From CALABS01 sp050260775 (GTDB lineage: Bacteria; Pseudomonadota; Alphaproteobacteria; Rhodospirillales; Magnetospirillaceae), in contig JBLNCP010000008.1 in NCBI GenBank assembly GCA_050260775.1, forward strand, positions 35,765-99,764: a stretch of DNA of 64,000 nt, read 5' to 3'. The position numbers and the translations under genes are program-made. The stretch's first letter is position 1, and every line of letters starts with the position of its first letter. Shown here piece by piece: positions 19,016 to 26,565 of the stretch. Below the pieces are notes generated by a model. The model did no database searches and had not been told where the DNA came from. It saw only the letters and a program-made list of their open reading frames with translations.

Positions 19016-19581
19016 GACCGCACCTCCACCAACGGGAAGCTGGTCAGCGCGGCGGGGACGTCCTGCTGCGCGTCGATCAGCTTGGCGCGGCGGAACTCGT
19101 CCTCGGCCAGGCGGTACAACAGCTCGGCCCGCGCCGTGCTTTCGGTGAGCGGCAGGCAGAATTCCGCCGCGAGCCGGGCGATCAGCACCTGGTCGAAGAA
19201 GGGCGGGAAGGCCGCTTCGTCGGGGCGGAAGACGTAGGTGAGCACCACCTCGTCGCAGTCGCAGTGCAGGCGAGCCTCGGTGATGCGGTAGGCCAGTCCC
19301 TGGCCGCTGCCCGCCACGCCGGCCGACAGGGCGCGCAGGAAGTCGGACGGCAGCTGGAAGGCGTAGGCGTAATCGGCCACCGGTTCGGCCGCCAGCCGGG
19401 GCAGCGTCGCCTGGCCGGAGGCGAAGTTCCAGGGATGGGCCGACAGCAGGGCGTCGCGCACGGTGGGGTAAAGGTTGGCCGCCACCTCGGATTCGGCGGT
19501 GCCCTCGGTGAACGAGGCGATGGTGGCGGCGCCCACCTTCAAGAGCGCGCGCGAACAAAGCGCGATGGCGGACAGGGCCAT
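19012..19581 (-). CDS. Tail adaptor / gatekeeper protein, T7 gp11-like
   Basis: A 189-residue protein like tail tubular protein A. ALSAIALCSRALLKVGAATI at the N-terminus and HPWNFASGQATLPRL are typical of the family, and the C-terminal helix-rich half binds the portal. I chose the ATG at 19581 because AGGAG lies 9 bases upstream; a longer frame to 19641 lacks a ribosome site. It would join portal to nozzle in the assembled short tail. Confidence 0.9.
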   Translation of the reverse strand: MALSAIALCSRALLKVGAATIASFTEGTAESEVAANLYPTVRDALLSAHPWNFASGQATLPRLAAEPVADYAYAFQLPSDFLRALSAGVAGSGQGLAYRITEARLHCDCDEVVLTYVFRPDEAAFPPFFDQVLIARLAAEFCLPLTESTARAELLYRLAEDEFRRAKLIDAQQDVPAALTSFPLVEVRS

Positions 19582-19642
19582 GGCGGGAAACTCCTGGGAG
19601 GGCGGGAAGAAACCGGGAAGTTGGGGCAACATCGTCGCCAAA

Positions 19643-19785
19643 CCTCCCCCAGCCTGGCTGGGGGAGGGGCGGTGGGGGCTGCGGGGAGCCCACGCGATCG
19701 GCGATGGTGGCGCACGAGCACCCTGCGCCGCTCCGCTCGCAGGGCCCCCACCCCTACCCTCCCCCGGCGGAGCCGGGGGAGGGAG
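19643..19785. repeat. Mosaic inverted-repeat element between capsid and tail genes
   Basis: A 143-base element bounded by two hairpins (CTCCCCCAGCCTGGCTGGGGGAG on the left, CTCCCCCGGCGGAGCCGGGGGAG on the right) whose flanks GGTGGGGG and CCCCCACC are inverted to each other. It fills the only sizeable gap between the 89-residue head gene and the tail genes. It may stall or terminate transcription, or be a MITE/BIME-like insertion. Confidence 0.8.
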
Positions 19786-19786
19786 T

Positions 19787-20056
19787 TCAATCGCTGTCGG
19801 TGGCGCCGATCTGGGTCAGGTCGTTGACGTCGACCGCGCCGGCGGCGGCCTGCGACACGAAGAACAGGCCGGCCTTGGGGGCGCCGGCGGTGTCGAGGTT
19901 GGCGATGATGATGTCGCCGGCCCGCAGCATGTCGGCGGCGGGGTTGAAGTAGCCGAGGGTGTCCACGGTGGCCGCGGCATCGGCGGTGGTGTAGTGCCAC
20001 AGCGTGAAGCCGTTGGCATAGGCGAGCACGCTCAGATCCTTGGATTGGTAGGCCAT
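19787..20056 (-). CDS. Small virion-associated protein, unknown
   Basis: An 89-residue protein with a strong Shine-Dalgarno (GAGGAG) before ATG 20056, located 12 bases after the capsid gene on the same strand. Predicted mainly beta, with FTLWHYTTADAAATVDT, ending in an acidic tail. Its position and size fit a head decoration or head-completion protein, but no family is recognised. Confidence 0.75.
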   Translation of the reverse strand: MAYQSKDLSVLAYANGFTLWHYTTADAAATVDTLGYFNPAADMLRAGDIIIANLDTAGAPKAGLFFVSQAAAGAVDVNDLTQIGATDSD

Positions 20057-20068
20057 GACCGGTTCTCC

Positions 20069-20887
20069 TCAGGCTTCCTTGCAGCGCATGGACACCACGC
20101 CGGCCGGATCGACCAGCACGGCGCCCTGCGACATCATGTTGTTGACGAACCAGGCGGCGCGGTCGCCGTGGTAGGTGATCTCGCTCTTCACCTCGGCGCC
20201 GCAGGCGTGGCCGATGGCGGTCTTGTGGTACCAGTAGCAGTAGCGGACGCTGCCGGACCTGGTCAGGCCGGAATGCGGCATCCACAGCGCGCCCAGCCAG
20301 CGCTTGGCCTGGGTGCCCTTCCACGGCAGCTCGTCCGATCCGACGTAGTCGCAATCGGCGAACTCGGGGATCGACAGCAGCTCGGACCACTGCTTCCAGC
20401 CCACCACGGCGGTGCGCTCGCCGTCGTCCGGCACATCGGCGCTGCCCAGGGCCTCGAAGGCGGCCAGCACCTTGTCCTTGGTGAGGCCGGTGGTGCCGTC
20501 GAGGACGTAGTTGGTGGACTTGTCGAGCTCGGCGATGATCAGCTCGTCGGTCTTGCGGCCCAGCGCGTAGGCGCCGGAATTGACCAGCACGGCGCGCTCG
20601 TCGTGCTCGACCTTGATCTCGTCCAGCTTGTCCAGCCAGTCGCCGGCGTAATAGTCGTAGAGCGCGCACTCGACGGCCTGGTGGTCGACGTTCATCACCG
20701 GGACCTTGCCGTGGCGGGCCTTGGTGGCGGCGGTGCCCTTGCCGACCTTCTGGAACACCGCCACCGCGCCGGTGACGTTGTTGCGGGTGCGCACGGTGTT
20801 CCTGAGCTTGGTGCCCTGGCGCTGGTAGGCCAGGTGCACCTCGGCGCCGTAGGCCTTGGAATAGGCGTTGACGATGCTCGTGGACAT
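20069..20887 (-). CDS. Phage major capsid protein
   Basis: A 272-residue protein of the podovirus capsid type seen beside scaffold and portal genes in BPP-1-like phages. N-terminal basic arm followed by VHLAYQRQGTKLRNTVRTR, a KVPVMNVDH E-loop-like strand and a long HK97-like spine region. ATG at 20887 has AAAGGAAG upstream. Unusually, it is separated from the scaffold gene by two bacterial-type genes on the other strand, so it must be transcribed either through them from the promoter at 26.5 kb or from its own promoter in 20888-21229. Confidence 0.85.
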   Translation of the reverse strand: MSTSIVNAYSKAYGAEVHLAYQRQGTKLRNTVRTRNNVTGAVAVFQKVGKGTAATKARHGKVPVMNVDHQAVECALYDYYAGDWLDKLDEIKVEHDERAVLVNSGAYALGRKTDELIIAELDKSTNYVLDGTTGLTKDKVLAAFEALGSADVPDDGERTAVVGWKQWSELLSIPEFADCDYVGSDELPWKGTQAKRWLGALWMPHSGLTRSGSVRYCYWYHKTAIGHACGAEVKSEITYHGDRAAWFVNNMMSQGAVLVDPAGVVSMRCKEA

Positions 20888-21229
20888 CTCTGCTTCCTTT
20901 CGGGGTTCAAGGCGTCGCCGCGGGCCCGGTTGTGGCCCCTTACCATCGGGGGCCGCCGGGTGCGGCCGACGGTCGGGCGGCGGGCCGGGGCTGTCGCCGC
21001 GGTTGTCCGCACGCCGGTTGGTCGGTGCCCGCTTCCCCGGTGCCCAGGGGACTGGCACACGGGAAAGCGGGCGGCCGGCGCTCGACGGCGAGAAGGCGAC
21101 GCCGGAGCGGCCGGACCGGAAAATTTCCCCGGAAAATTCCCGCTGTCGGGGACCGGGAAAATCGCTATGATCCTGGCTGCGCCACCCGCCTGCAGCGGGG
21201 TCCGCGCAGGGGACCGGGGATCAGAATCG
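20888..21229. other. 342-base intergenic region between capsid and MCP-like genes
   Basis: Non-coding as far as I can see. It separates divergent genes, so it should hold promoters for both. It is rich in short palindromes (GGAAAATTTCC-like copies near 21118-21140 and GC-rich hairpins near 20920-20960). A weak plus-strand promoter candidate is CTGTCG (21143-21148), 17-base spacer, TATGAT (21166-21171). No RNA gene was recognised. Confidence 0.5.
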
Positions 21230-21979
21230 ATGAACCAGATTTCGCCGCCGCCCAGGACCGGTGCGGGCACGCAACGGACGGATCGCATCGAGGCGCGTGC
21301 CAGCGCCCTGCTGGGCGATTGCCGCCGCGCCTTCCATGCCTTCGGCGAGCTCGACGAGCTGGCCGAGAATCTGCGCATCCTGTCGCTCAACGCCGAGCTG
21401 GCCGCCGGCCGGGCCGGCGACAAGGGCCGCGCCGTCCGGGCGCTGACCCAGTACACCCGCGAGCTGGTCAATCGCCTGGCGCAGATCCAGGGCGAGATGA
21501 ACAACCTGCGCATCCGCACCTATGCGCTGTCCTCGACCATCCTGCGCGGGCTGCTGCAGCTGCAGCTGTTCGAGCGCACCGCCGACCTGATCAACGACGG
21601 CGCCCACGACGCCCGTGCGCGGGCCTCGGTCAACCGGGCCTTCGCCCAGACCATGCGCATGCTGGTGGAGACCCTCGACCAGATGGCGACCAGCGTCGAG
21701 GACCTGTCGCGGCGCGCCCACGGCGTCGAGGAGGTGGTCAGCCAGTCGGATTCGATCGCCACCAACATCGCCATCGAGGCCGCCGCCGCCGGCGTCCACG
21801 AAAAGGAATTCCGCACGGTGTCCGACACCATGCGGCGCTACGTCGACGACCTGCGCAAGATGATCGACGAAGCCTCGGACGCCGTCCGTCGCGCCCTCGA
21901 GAAGGGCGATTCGCTGCGGCGCATCGGCCTTGACAGCCTGCAGGGCCTCGAAGACCACGAATACCGCCTGGCGGAGTAA
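21230..21979 (+). CDS. Soluble MCP-like coiled-coil signalling protein
   Basis: A 249-residue protein without membrane segments, made of long helices resembling the cytoplasmic hairpin of methyl-accepting chemotaxis proteins (LRILSLNAELAAGRAGDKGRA on one side and SIATNIAIEAAAAGVHEKEF on the other). The canonical hairpin-tip glutamates are largely replaced, so direct CheA/CheW coupling is uncertain. The ATG at 21230 comes after GGGGAT. It is followed after 5 bases by the ODP-like gene, suggesting a sensor-transmitter pair: an iron/oxygen-binding protein signalling through a receptor-like helix bundle. It sits inside the phage cassette on the opposite strand. Confidence 0.78.
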   Translation: MNQISPPPRTGAGTQRTDRIEARASALLGDCRRAFHAFGELDELAENLRILSLNAELAAGRAGDKGRAVRALTQYTRELVNRLAQIQGEMNNLRIRTYALSSTILRGLLQLQLFERTADLINDGAHDARARASVNRAFAQTMRMLVETLDQMATSVEDLSRRAHGVEEVVSQSDSIATNIAIEAAAAGVHEKEFRTVSDTMRRYVDDLRKMIDEASDAVRRALEKGDSLRRIGLDSLQGLEDHEYRLAE

Positions 21980-21984
21980 TCGCG

Positions 21985-22737
21985 ATGAAGTGCACCCCCC
22001 TTTTCCGGCAGGACGACCACCGCTGGCTGGCTTTCGGCCAGGACCCCGAGCGTCCCGAGAACGTCATCGACACCAACCAGTACGTGGTCTGCGCCGGCAA
22101 CACCGCCATGCTGATCGATCCCGGCGGGATGGAGGTCTTCCCGGCGATGCTGGCGGCGCTGACCCACGAGGTCGCGGTCGAGGACGTCGCCATGCTGTTC
22201 TTCAGCCATCAGGACCCCGACGTCGGCTCGTCGCTGCCGCTGTGGCGCCGCGTGTGCAAGCCCGACGTCAAGGTCTACCTGTCGTGGATGTGGTCGAGCT
22301 TCATCTCGCATTTCGACCGCGACGCCAAGCTCACCAACATTCCCGACGAAGGCCTGGAGGTGCAGCTGGCCGACGTGCGGCTGCGGTTCATTCCCGCCCA
22401 CTACCTGCACAGCGCCGGCAACTTCCACGTCTACGACCCCAAGGCCCGCATCCTGTTCACCGGCGACGTCGGTGCCGCCCTGATCCCCGAGCGGGTCAAG
22501 TCCGGCATGTTCGTGCAGGATTTCAACAACCACATCCAGTACATGGACGGCTTCCACCGCCGCTGGATGGCCTCGACGCGGGCGCGTGACGCCTGGGTCA
22601 ACACGGTGTCCAAGCTCGAGATCGACATGCTGTGCCCGCAGCACGGCCTGATCTTCAAGGGCGACGACGTCAAGCGCTTCATCGAGTGGTTCTCGAAGAT
22701 CGAGGTCGGCAGCGGCGTCGCCGCCATGACCCGCTAG
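21985..22737 (+). CDS. Diiron metallo-beta-lactamase-fold protein, flavodiiron/ODP-like
   Basis: A 250-residue protein with the beta-lactamase-like domain of flavodiiron proteins but no flavodoxin domain. Ligand positions visible: H75-x-D77-x-D79 (SHQDPD), H142 in LHSAGN, D161 in FTGDVG, H220 in CPQHG. The residue after D79 is Val where flavodiiron enzymes have a His ligand. The FIPAHYLHSAGN segment is close to the flavodiiron consensus. In Treponema denticola a stand-alone protein of this type (ODP) senses oxygen and iron for chemotaxis beside an MCP. The same arrangement here (5 bases after an MCP-like gene) suggests an oxygen or redox sensor rather than an enzyme. Confidence 0.82.
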   Translation: MKCTPLFRQDDHRWLAFGQDPERPENVIDTNQYVVCAGNTAMLIDPGGMEVFPAMLAALTHEVAVEDVAMLFFSHQDPDVGSSLPLWRRVCKPDVKVYLSWMWSSFISHFDRDAKLTNIPDEGLEVQLADVRLRFIPAHYLHSAGNFHVYDPKARILFTGDVGAALIPERVKSGMFVQDFNNHIQYMDGFHRRWMASTRARDAWVNTVSKLEIDMLCPQHGLIFKGDDVKRFIEWFSKIEVGSGVAAMTR

Positions 22738-22745
22738 CCACATCC

Positions 22746-22823
22746 GTCATCCCGAGGAGCGATGCGACGAGGGACCTCGTAGGTCGGCCCCGAACGAGGT
22801 CCCTCGCGTCCGCTCGGCATGAC
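22746..22823. repeat. REP-like palindromic element
   Basis: 78 bases starting GTCATCCCGAGG and ending CTCGGCATGAC, with an inner inverted pair CGAGGGACCTCGT / ACGAGGTCCCTCG. It lies between the convergent ODP-like and scaffold genes, where it could act as a bidirectional terminator. One of a family in this window. Confidence 0.9.
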
Positions 22824-22837
22824 ACCGTGTGCTACGG

Positions 22838-23590
22838 TCACTCGTCCCCGTACAGCCGGCGGAAGCCGGCCTGCACCTTGTCGATGAAGGCGGGATCGCG
22901 GCTCTTCCAGTAGCGCGGGTCGGCCATCATCCGTTTCAGGTCGGCCTCGGTGGGAGCGTCGTCGGCGGGGACCGGCGCCGCCCCCATGCGGGGCTCGCTC
23001 GATTCCATCATCCGCTGCAGCGTCAGCACGCCGTCGGGGGTGGCGGCCAGCGCGGCATAGGCGGCCGGCGGCAGGTTGGCCTTGCCCCAGGCGGCGAGCT
23101 GGCGCGAGGCCTGCGCCCAGCGCGCCTCGCCGCCGAAATGCTGCGTGAGGCGGTCAAGCGCCCGGCTGGTCTCATGGTCCGCCGCCATGTGCTCCATCAT
23201 GGGCACCAGCCGCTCGAACGCGAGGTCGTAGACCAGCTGGGCCTGCGCCGGCGTGAACCCGGCCTGATGCAGCCGCGCGTTGATCTCGGGATCGCTGGCG
23301 AGAAGCTCGTGGCGCTCGGCGATCTCGTAGCCGGTCGGCGTGTCGGGAATGCCCATGGCGCGACGGAACGCCGCCTGCTCCTCGGGCGAGGCGTCGGCGC
23401 CGGGCAGGCGCACGGACCCGCCCAGGTGGCGCTCCAGGTCGAGGTAGGCCCGCAGCAGCGCCTCGTTGCGCATCTCGCCCTTGGCCGGATCCCAGAATTT
23501 CTCGGGCACCCCGGCGGGGCGGGCGGCGGGCAGATGGGCGGTCTCGGGGGCCTCGCCCGGGCCGGGCTCCAGCGAATCCTCGTAATACAT
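22838..23590 (-). CDS. Phage scaffolding / capsid assembly protein
   Basis: A 250-residue hydrophilic, helix-rich protein. Near the N-terminus it has VPEKFWDPAKGEMRNEALLRAYLDLER, typical of podovirus capsid-assembly proteins (T7 gp9-like), and the C-terminus has KRMMADPRYWKSRDPAFIDKVQAGFRRL, the small helix-loop-helix that scaffolds use to bind capsid. It follows the portal and Bbp19-like genes as in BPP-1/T7-type head modules. Its natural partner capsid gene is displaced about 2 kb downstream by the MCP/ODP insertion. Confidence 0.85.
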   Translation of the reverse strand: MYYEDSLEPGPGEAPETAHLPAARPAGVPEKFWDPAKGEMRNEALLRAYLDLERHLGGSVRLPGADASPEEQAAFRRAMGIPDTPTGYEIAERHELLASDPEINARLHQAGFTPAQAQLVYDLAFERLVPMMEHMAADHETSRALDRLTQHFGGEARWAQASRQLAAWGKANLPPAAYAALAATPDGVLTLQRMMESSEPRMGAAPVPADDAPTEADLKRMMADPRYWKSRDPAFIDKVQAGFRRLYGDE

Positions 23591-23621
23591 GGCGGTCTCC
23601 GTTGGTGGGGATGGTGCGGGA

Positions 23622-23876
23622 TCAGCCGTGGCGGCCGCGCGCGATCAGCGAAAGAAGGTGGTGGACGAGGGCGCGCTGGCCCTCCAGCGCCCTGAGCGCC
23701 CGCCCGGGGGTGTCGGGGCCGACGCAACGGTCAACGGTCAGCGCCTTCAGGTGGGCGAGGACCATGTCGCCCTCGCTGCCCGCGAACACGCGAGCCGCGG
23801 CGCGGGCCAGGGCGAGGGCGTCGTCGCCGGCGGCGACCTGGGGCGCCGCCGGCCAGGGCCATCCGGGCTCAGGCAT
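23622..23876 (-). CDS. Bbp19-like small phage protein
   Basis: An 84-residue protein resembling the small Bbp19 family of Bordetella phage BPP-1-like head modules (central FAGSEGDMVLAHLKALTVDR, then GRALRALEGQRALVHHLL). It overlaps the portal stop by eight bases and precedes the scaffold gene. Family identification is from memory of the motif pattern; molecular role unknown. Confidence 0.75.
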   Translation of the reverse strand: MPEPGWPWPAAPQVAAGDDALALARAAARVFAGSEGDMVLAHLKALTVDRCVGPDTPGRALRALEGQRALVHHLLSLIARGRHG

Positions 23877-25371
23877 GGCCGGCCCCCGGGGCTTGCCTGC
23901 TCATCGGCGCTTGCGGGCGGATCAGCTCGGCGGGAACCCCGAGGGTGCGCCCCAGCCAGCGCGCCGCCTCGCCGCCGTCGACCGCGTCGACGCCCGCTGG
24001 CCCCAGCTGCGCCAGGGCGCCCAGCCAGGTTAGGGTATTGCGGGCATCGCGGCGCGCCTGGCTTTGGGCCAGCGGCGAGCGGTATTCCAGGTCGGCGATG
24101 TGGCCGTCGAGGACCAGCTCGGGGATCTCGCCCCGCCGGCGCAGGATGGCCACGGCGCGCATCACCAGCGGCGTCAGCAGCTCCGATTGCAGGCGGCCAT
24201 AGGTGGCGCCCAGCAGCCGGGCCATGTCGGAGGCGCGCTCCAGCACCTCGGTGGCCGTCATGCGGGGGGCGTCCGGCTGGCCGAGCTTGTCGGCGAGCAG
24301 GGCGTGGCGGATGCGGCCGCGCAGGTCGTCCAGCACCAGCTGCGAGATGTCGAAGCGGCCCGGCGCCTCCAGCGGCTGCAGCCCGGCCGACCCCACCGCC
24401 TTGGGGATGATGGTGCCGGGGACCAGCCGGACGTTCGCTGGGTTGAGGACGCCGTCGTCATCGGCCTGCCAGATGCCGGTGACGGCGATGGTGGCGTTCT
24501 TGAGCACCAGCTCCACCACCTTGTTGGCGGTCTTGATGTCGGGCAGCGCCTTCATCACCGGCGAGCGGCCGTAGGTCTCGCCGGGCGCCTTCAGCCAGCG
24601 GAAGTTGACGAAGGGCGACTGCGCGAAGCGTCCCTCGGCCAGCACGGTATCGGTGTCGTCGTCGCCATCGAGCAGGGCGGTGTAGCGGTAGCCATGGCCG
24701 TCCGGCACCACCGCCTCGACCATCGCGAGCCGCAGCTCGGGATCCTCGGTGAGGCGGCGGGCGGTCGCCTCGGGCAGGGAGGCGTCGGGGAAGCGGGCGG
24801 CCAGCGCGGCGGCATTCGGTTCGGAGCGCCGGAAGGTGACGTCCAGGCGGCCTTCGGCGCCTTCCTCGAGCACCACCTGGGCCAGCGGCACGGCGGTGAA
24901 GCGGAAGGCGGAGTGGCCGCCGGGCCCGGCCTCCTCGAACAGCAGTGAGGCGGTGCCGCCGGTGATGAGGTCCAGGTAGCACTGGTGCATTTCCACCGCG
25001 AAGTTCGAGCGGTCGAAATGCGACTGCAGCACCGCGCCGATGCGGTCGAGCAGCGGAGCGACGGTCTCGCGCTCCTCGGGCGTCAGCGCGGCGCCGGCGG
25101 TGAGGCCGAACCACTGCGCCCAGGGCGGCGTGAGTTCCGACAGCAGGCTGGCGGCCAATTGGTCGACGGCGTCGGGGGCGGTTCCGTCGAACAGGCGGTC
25201 GCCCTTCTTCTCGCCGGGATTGGGCCGGTGCATCACCGCGTCCCTGAGGGGCAGGGCGTAGTCGTAGCATTCCTGCCAATGGGCCTCCCAGGCCTGGCGG
25301 CGGTCCTTGGCGCGGCGGTAGCGGCGCAAGAGCTGGGCGCGGCCACCTCCGCCGTCGGGGTGTTCGGCCAT
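23869..25371 (-). CDS. Phage portal / head-tail connector protein
   Basis: A 500-residue protein of the T7 gp8-like connector family. Signatures: RRAKDRRQAWEAHWQECYDYALP near the N-terminus, RLFDGTAPDAVDQLAASLLSELTPP, and GETYGRSPVMKALPDIKTAN in the clip/wing region. I prefer ATG 25371 because GGGGGA is 6 bases upstream; ATG 25377 would overlap the previous stop but leaves only one base of spacing to that site. It is the DNA entry vertex of the particle and starts the head module. Confidence 0.92.
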   Translation of the reverse strand: MAEHPDGGGGRAQLLRRYRRAKDRRQAWEAHWQECYDYALPLRDAVMHRPNPGEKKGDRLFDGTAPDAVDQLAASLLSELTPPWAQWFGLTAGAALTPEERETVAPLLDRIGAVLQSHFDRSNFAVEMHQCYLDLITGGTASLLFEEAGPGGHSAFRFTAVPLAQVVLEEGAEGRLDVTFRRSEPNAAALAARFPDASLPEATARRLTEDPELRLAMVEAVVPDGHGYRYTALLDGDDDTDTVLAEGRFAQSPFVNFRWLKAPGETYGRSPVMKALPDIKTANKVVELVLKNATIAVTGIWQADDDGVLNPANVRLVPGTIIPKAVGSAGLQPLEAPGRFDISQLVLDDLRGRIRHALLADKLGQPDAPRMTATEVLERASDMARLLGATYGRLQSELLTPLVMRAVAILRRRGEIPELVLDGHIADLEYRSPLAQSQARRDARNTLTWLGALAQLGPAGVDAVDGGEAARWLGRTLGVPAELIRPQAPMSRQAPGAGHA

Positions 25372-25373
25372 GA

Positions 25374-25571
25374 TCATTCCCCCAGCAGCGACTTGAGCAG
25401 GCCGGTCGGCGGCGTGAGGACGCCGCGCAGGCTGGTGGCGACCATGCCGTCGCGGCCCCGCTGCGCCCGGGCGGCGGCCGCCTCGGCCTCGGTCTCGCCG
25501 ATCAGGTCGCGGCGCGGCGCGCCGGCCTGCTCGCCCTTGGGCGTGGTGTACATCGTGCTGAAGCCACCCAT
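25374..25571 (-). CDS. Small phage protein upstream of portal
   Basis: A 65-residue protein with CAGGAG eight bases before ATG 25571. It begins MGGFSTMYTTPKGEQ and ends in a short helix LLKSLLGE. Small proteins of this kind precede connector genes in BPP-1-like podoviruses. No function known. Its stop is coupled to the portal start. Confidence 0.7.
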   Translation of the reverse strand: MGGFSTMYTTPKGEQAGAPRRDLIGETEAEAAAARAQRGRDGMVATSLRGVLTPPTGLLKSLLGE

Positions 25572-25690
25572 GGCGGTCTCCTGATCCTGTTTTGTTCTAA
25601 TCGGTGCCCGCGTCGGCAGGCATGCGGGCCACCCTGGGGTGGACCGGTGCGACGGGCGCAATTGTGGCGTTGATGAAAGGGTATTTACTC
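25572..25690. other. Intergenic gap between accessory and head genes of the phage cassette
   Basis: 119 bases with no gene. It could hold a second late promoter on the minus strand, but I see no convincing -35/-10 pair and no second exact LexA box. Confidence 0.4.
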
Positions 25691-26083
25691 CTATCGACGG
25701 AAGGTGTCAACGCAATTTTTCCTGTCCATGAGAAATTTGTACAACTGCCAGGGGGTGAGCACCCCACCCGCATGGATGCCGAGGGTGCGCTTGACGGCCT
25801 CGACACAGGAATATGGTCTGATCGGGGCGAGGCGCCGCGGCGCGGTGCGGGTCACCGTCTCCACCACGGTCAGGCCGGCGCCGCGATAGGCGGCGGCGAG
25901 GTCGCGGCCCGGCTCGGCGGCGACCGCGGCCAGCTCGGTGCGGTGGCTCAGCGGATCGAGGATCAGCCAGCACGGGCCGTCCTCGATGGCCAGGAAGCAG
26001 TGGCGGAACCCCCGGCGCAGCAGGCAAAGCCACCAGGCGTCGGCGCTGCCCGAGAACATCACCAGGGCGCGACGCGGGCTCAT
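25691..26083 (-). CDS. Putative permuted papain-like (NlpC/P60-type) cysteine protein
   Basis: A 130-residue protein. It has a His in RGFRHCFLAIED (H28), then strands WLILDPLSHRTEL, and a later Cys starting a helix in YSCVEAVKRTLGI (C93), followed by TPWQLYKFLMD. A His before the Cys-helix is the order found in circularly permuted NlpC/P60-like amidases, and similar small proteins occur in tailed phages. The catalytic role is an inference. The start overlaps the upstream gene's stop by four bases. Second gene of the SOS-promoter operon. Confidence 0.65.
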   Translation of the reverse strand: MSPRRALVMFSGSADAWWLCLLRRGFRHCFLAIEDGPCWLILDPLSHRTELAAVAAEPGRDLAAAYRGAGLTVVETVTRTAPRRLAPIRPYSCVEAVKRTLGIHAGGVLTPWQLYKFLMDRKNCVDTFRR

Positions 26084-26445
26084 GCGACGATGCCCTTGGC
26101 CTTGAGCGCGGCCTCCAGCCGGGCCATGGCCTCTTGCCAGCGCGCCGCGTCGGCGGCCCCGTCCCCGGCCCAGGGGTCGGGCGGCGCCAGGCGCAGCCCG
26201 AAGCGGCCCAGGACCGTCACATGGTCGTGGCCGATGGCCCCGGACCGCGCCAGGGCGTCGACGGCTCGGTAGATGTCGTCGGGATCGCAGGGGCGGGCGA
26301 CCTCGCCCGCCCCGGCCACGAAGCGCACCCCTTCGAGGCGGGCGATCTGGCAGCGGGCGAACCACAGCCACGCCTCCTCGGCGGTGGCGAAGGGTTGGCC
26401 GTCGGCGGGGGACAGGGACCTCGCCGTGAACTTGCCTCGGCGCAT
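26080..26445 (-). CDS. Alphaproteobacterial conserved unknown protein, first gene of the phage cassette
   Basis: A 121-residue basic-to-acidic protein starting MRRGKFTARS, with EEAWLWFARCQIARLEGVRF and a RPCDPDDIYRAVDALAR helix, ending RLEAALKAKGIVA. Proteins of this pattern recur in Rhodospirillales genomes but I know no function for them. ATG 26445 has AGGAG eight bases upstream. It is the first gene behind the SOS-controlled promoter and could be regulatory or head-related. Confidence 0.75.
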   Translation of the reverse strand: MRRGKFTARSLSPADGQPFATAEEAWLWFARCQIARLEGVRFVAGAGEVARPCDPDDIYRAVDALARSGAIGHDHVTVLGRFGLRLAPPDPWAGDGAADAARWQEAMARLEAALKAKGIVA

Positions 26446-26464
26446 CGATGTTCTCCTCATAATA

Positions 26465-26508
26465 GAACAGATGGCGAACATTAGCCGCGCCGCGGGGGAT
26501 CGAGTCAA
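26465..26508 (-). promoter_or_regulatory. SOS-controlled promoter of the phage cassette
   Basis: On the minus strand TTGACT (26508-26503), a 17-base spacer and GCTAAT (26485-26480) form a good sigma-70-type promoter. Directly after the -10, GTTCGCCATCTGTTC (26479-26465) is an exact alphaproteobacterial LexA box (GTTC-N7-GTTC) covering the expected start site. LexA bound there would block transcription of the cassette until DNA damage. Confidence 0.82.
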
Positions 26509-26520
26509 GGGGGGTCAGAA

Positions 26521-26548
26521 AATATTCCTGATGCCCCGTTTGGGGAAT
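26521..26548 (+). promoter_or_regulatory. Possible operator upstream of the S24 regulator gene
   Basis: Overlapping short palindromes ATTCC-N15-GGAAT (26524-26548) and CCCC-GTTT-GGGG (26534-26545) lie 20-40 bases before the S24 regulator ATG. They could be its own operator. Weak evidence from symmetry only. Confidence 0.35.
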
Positions 26549-26565
26549 TGCGAGAGGATATTCCC

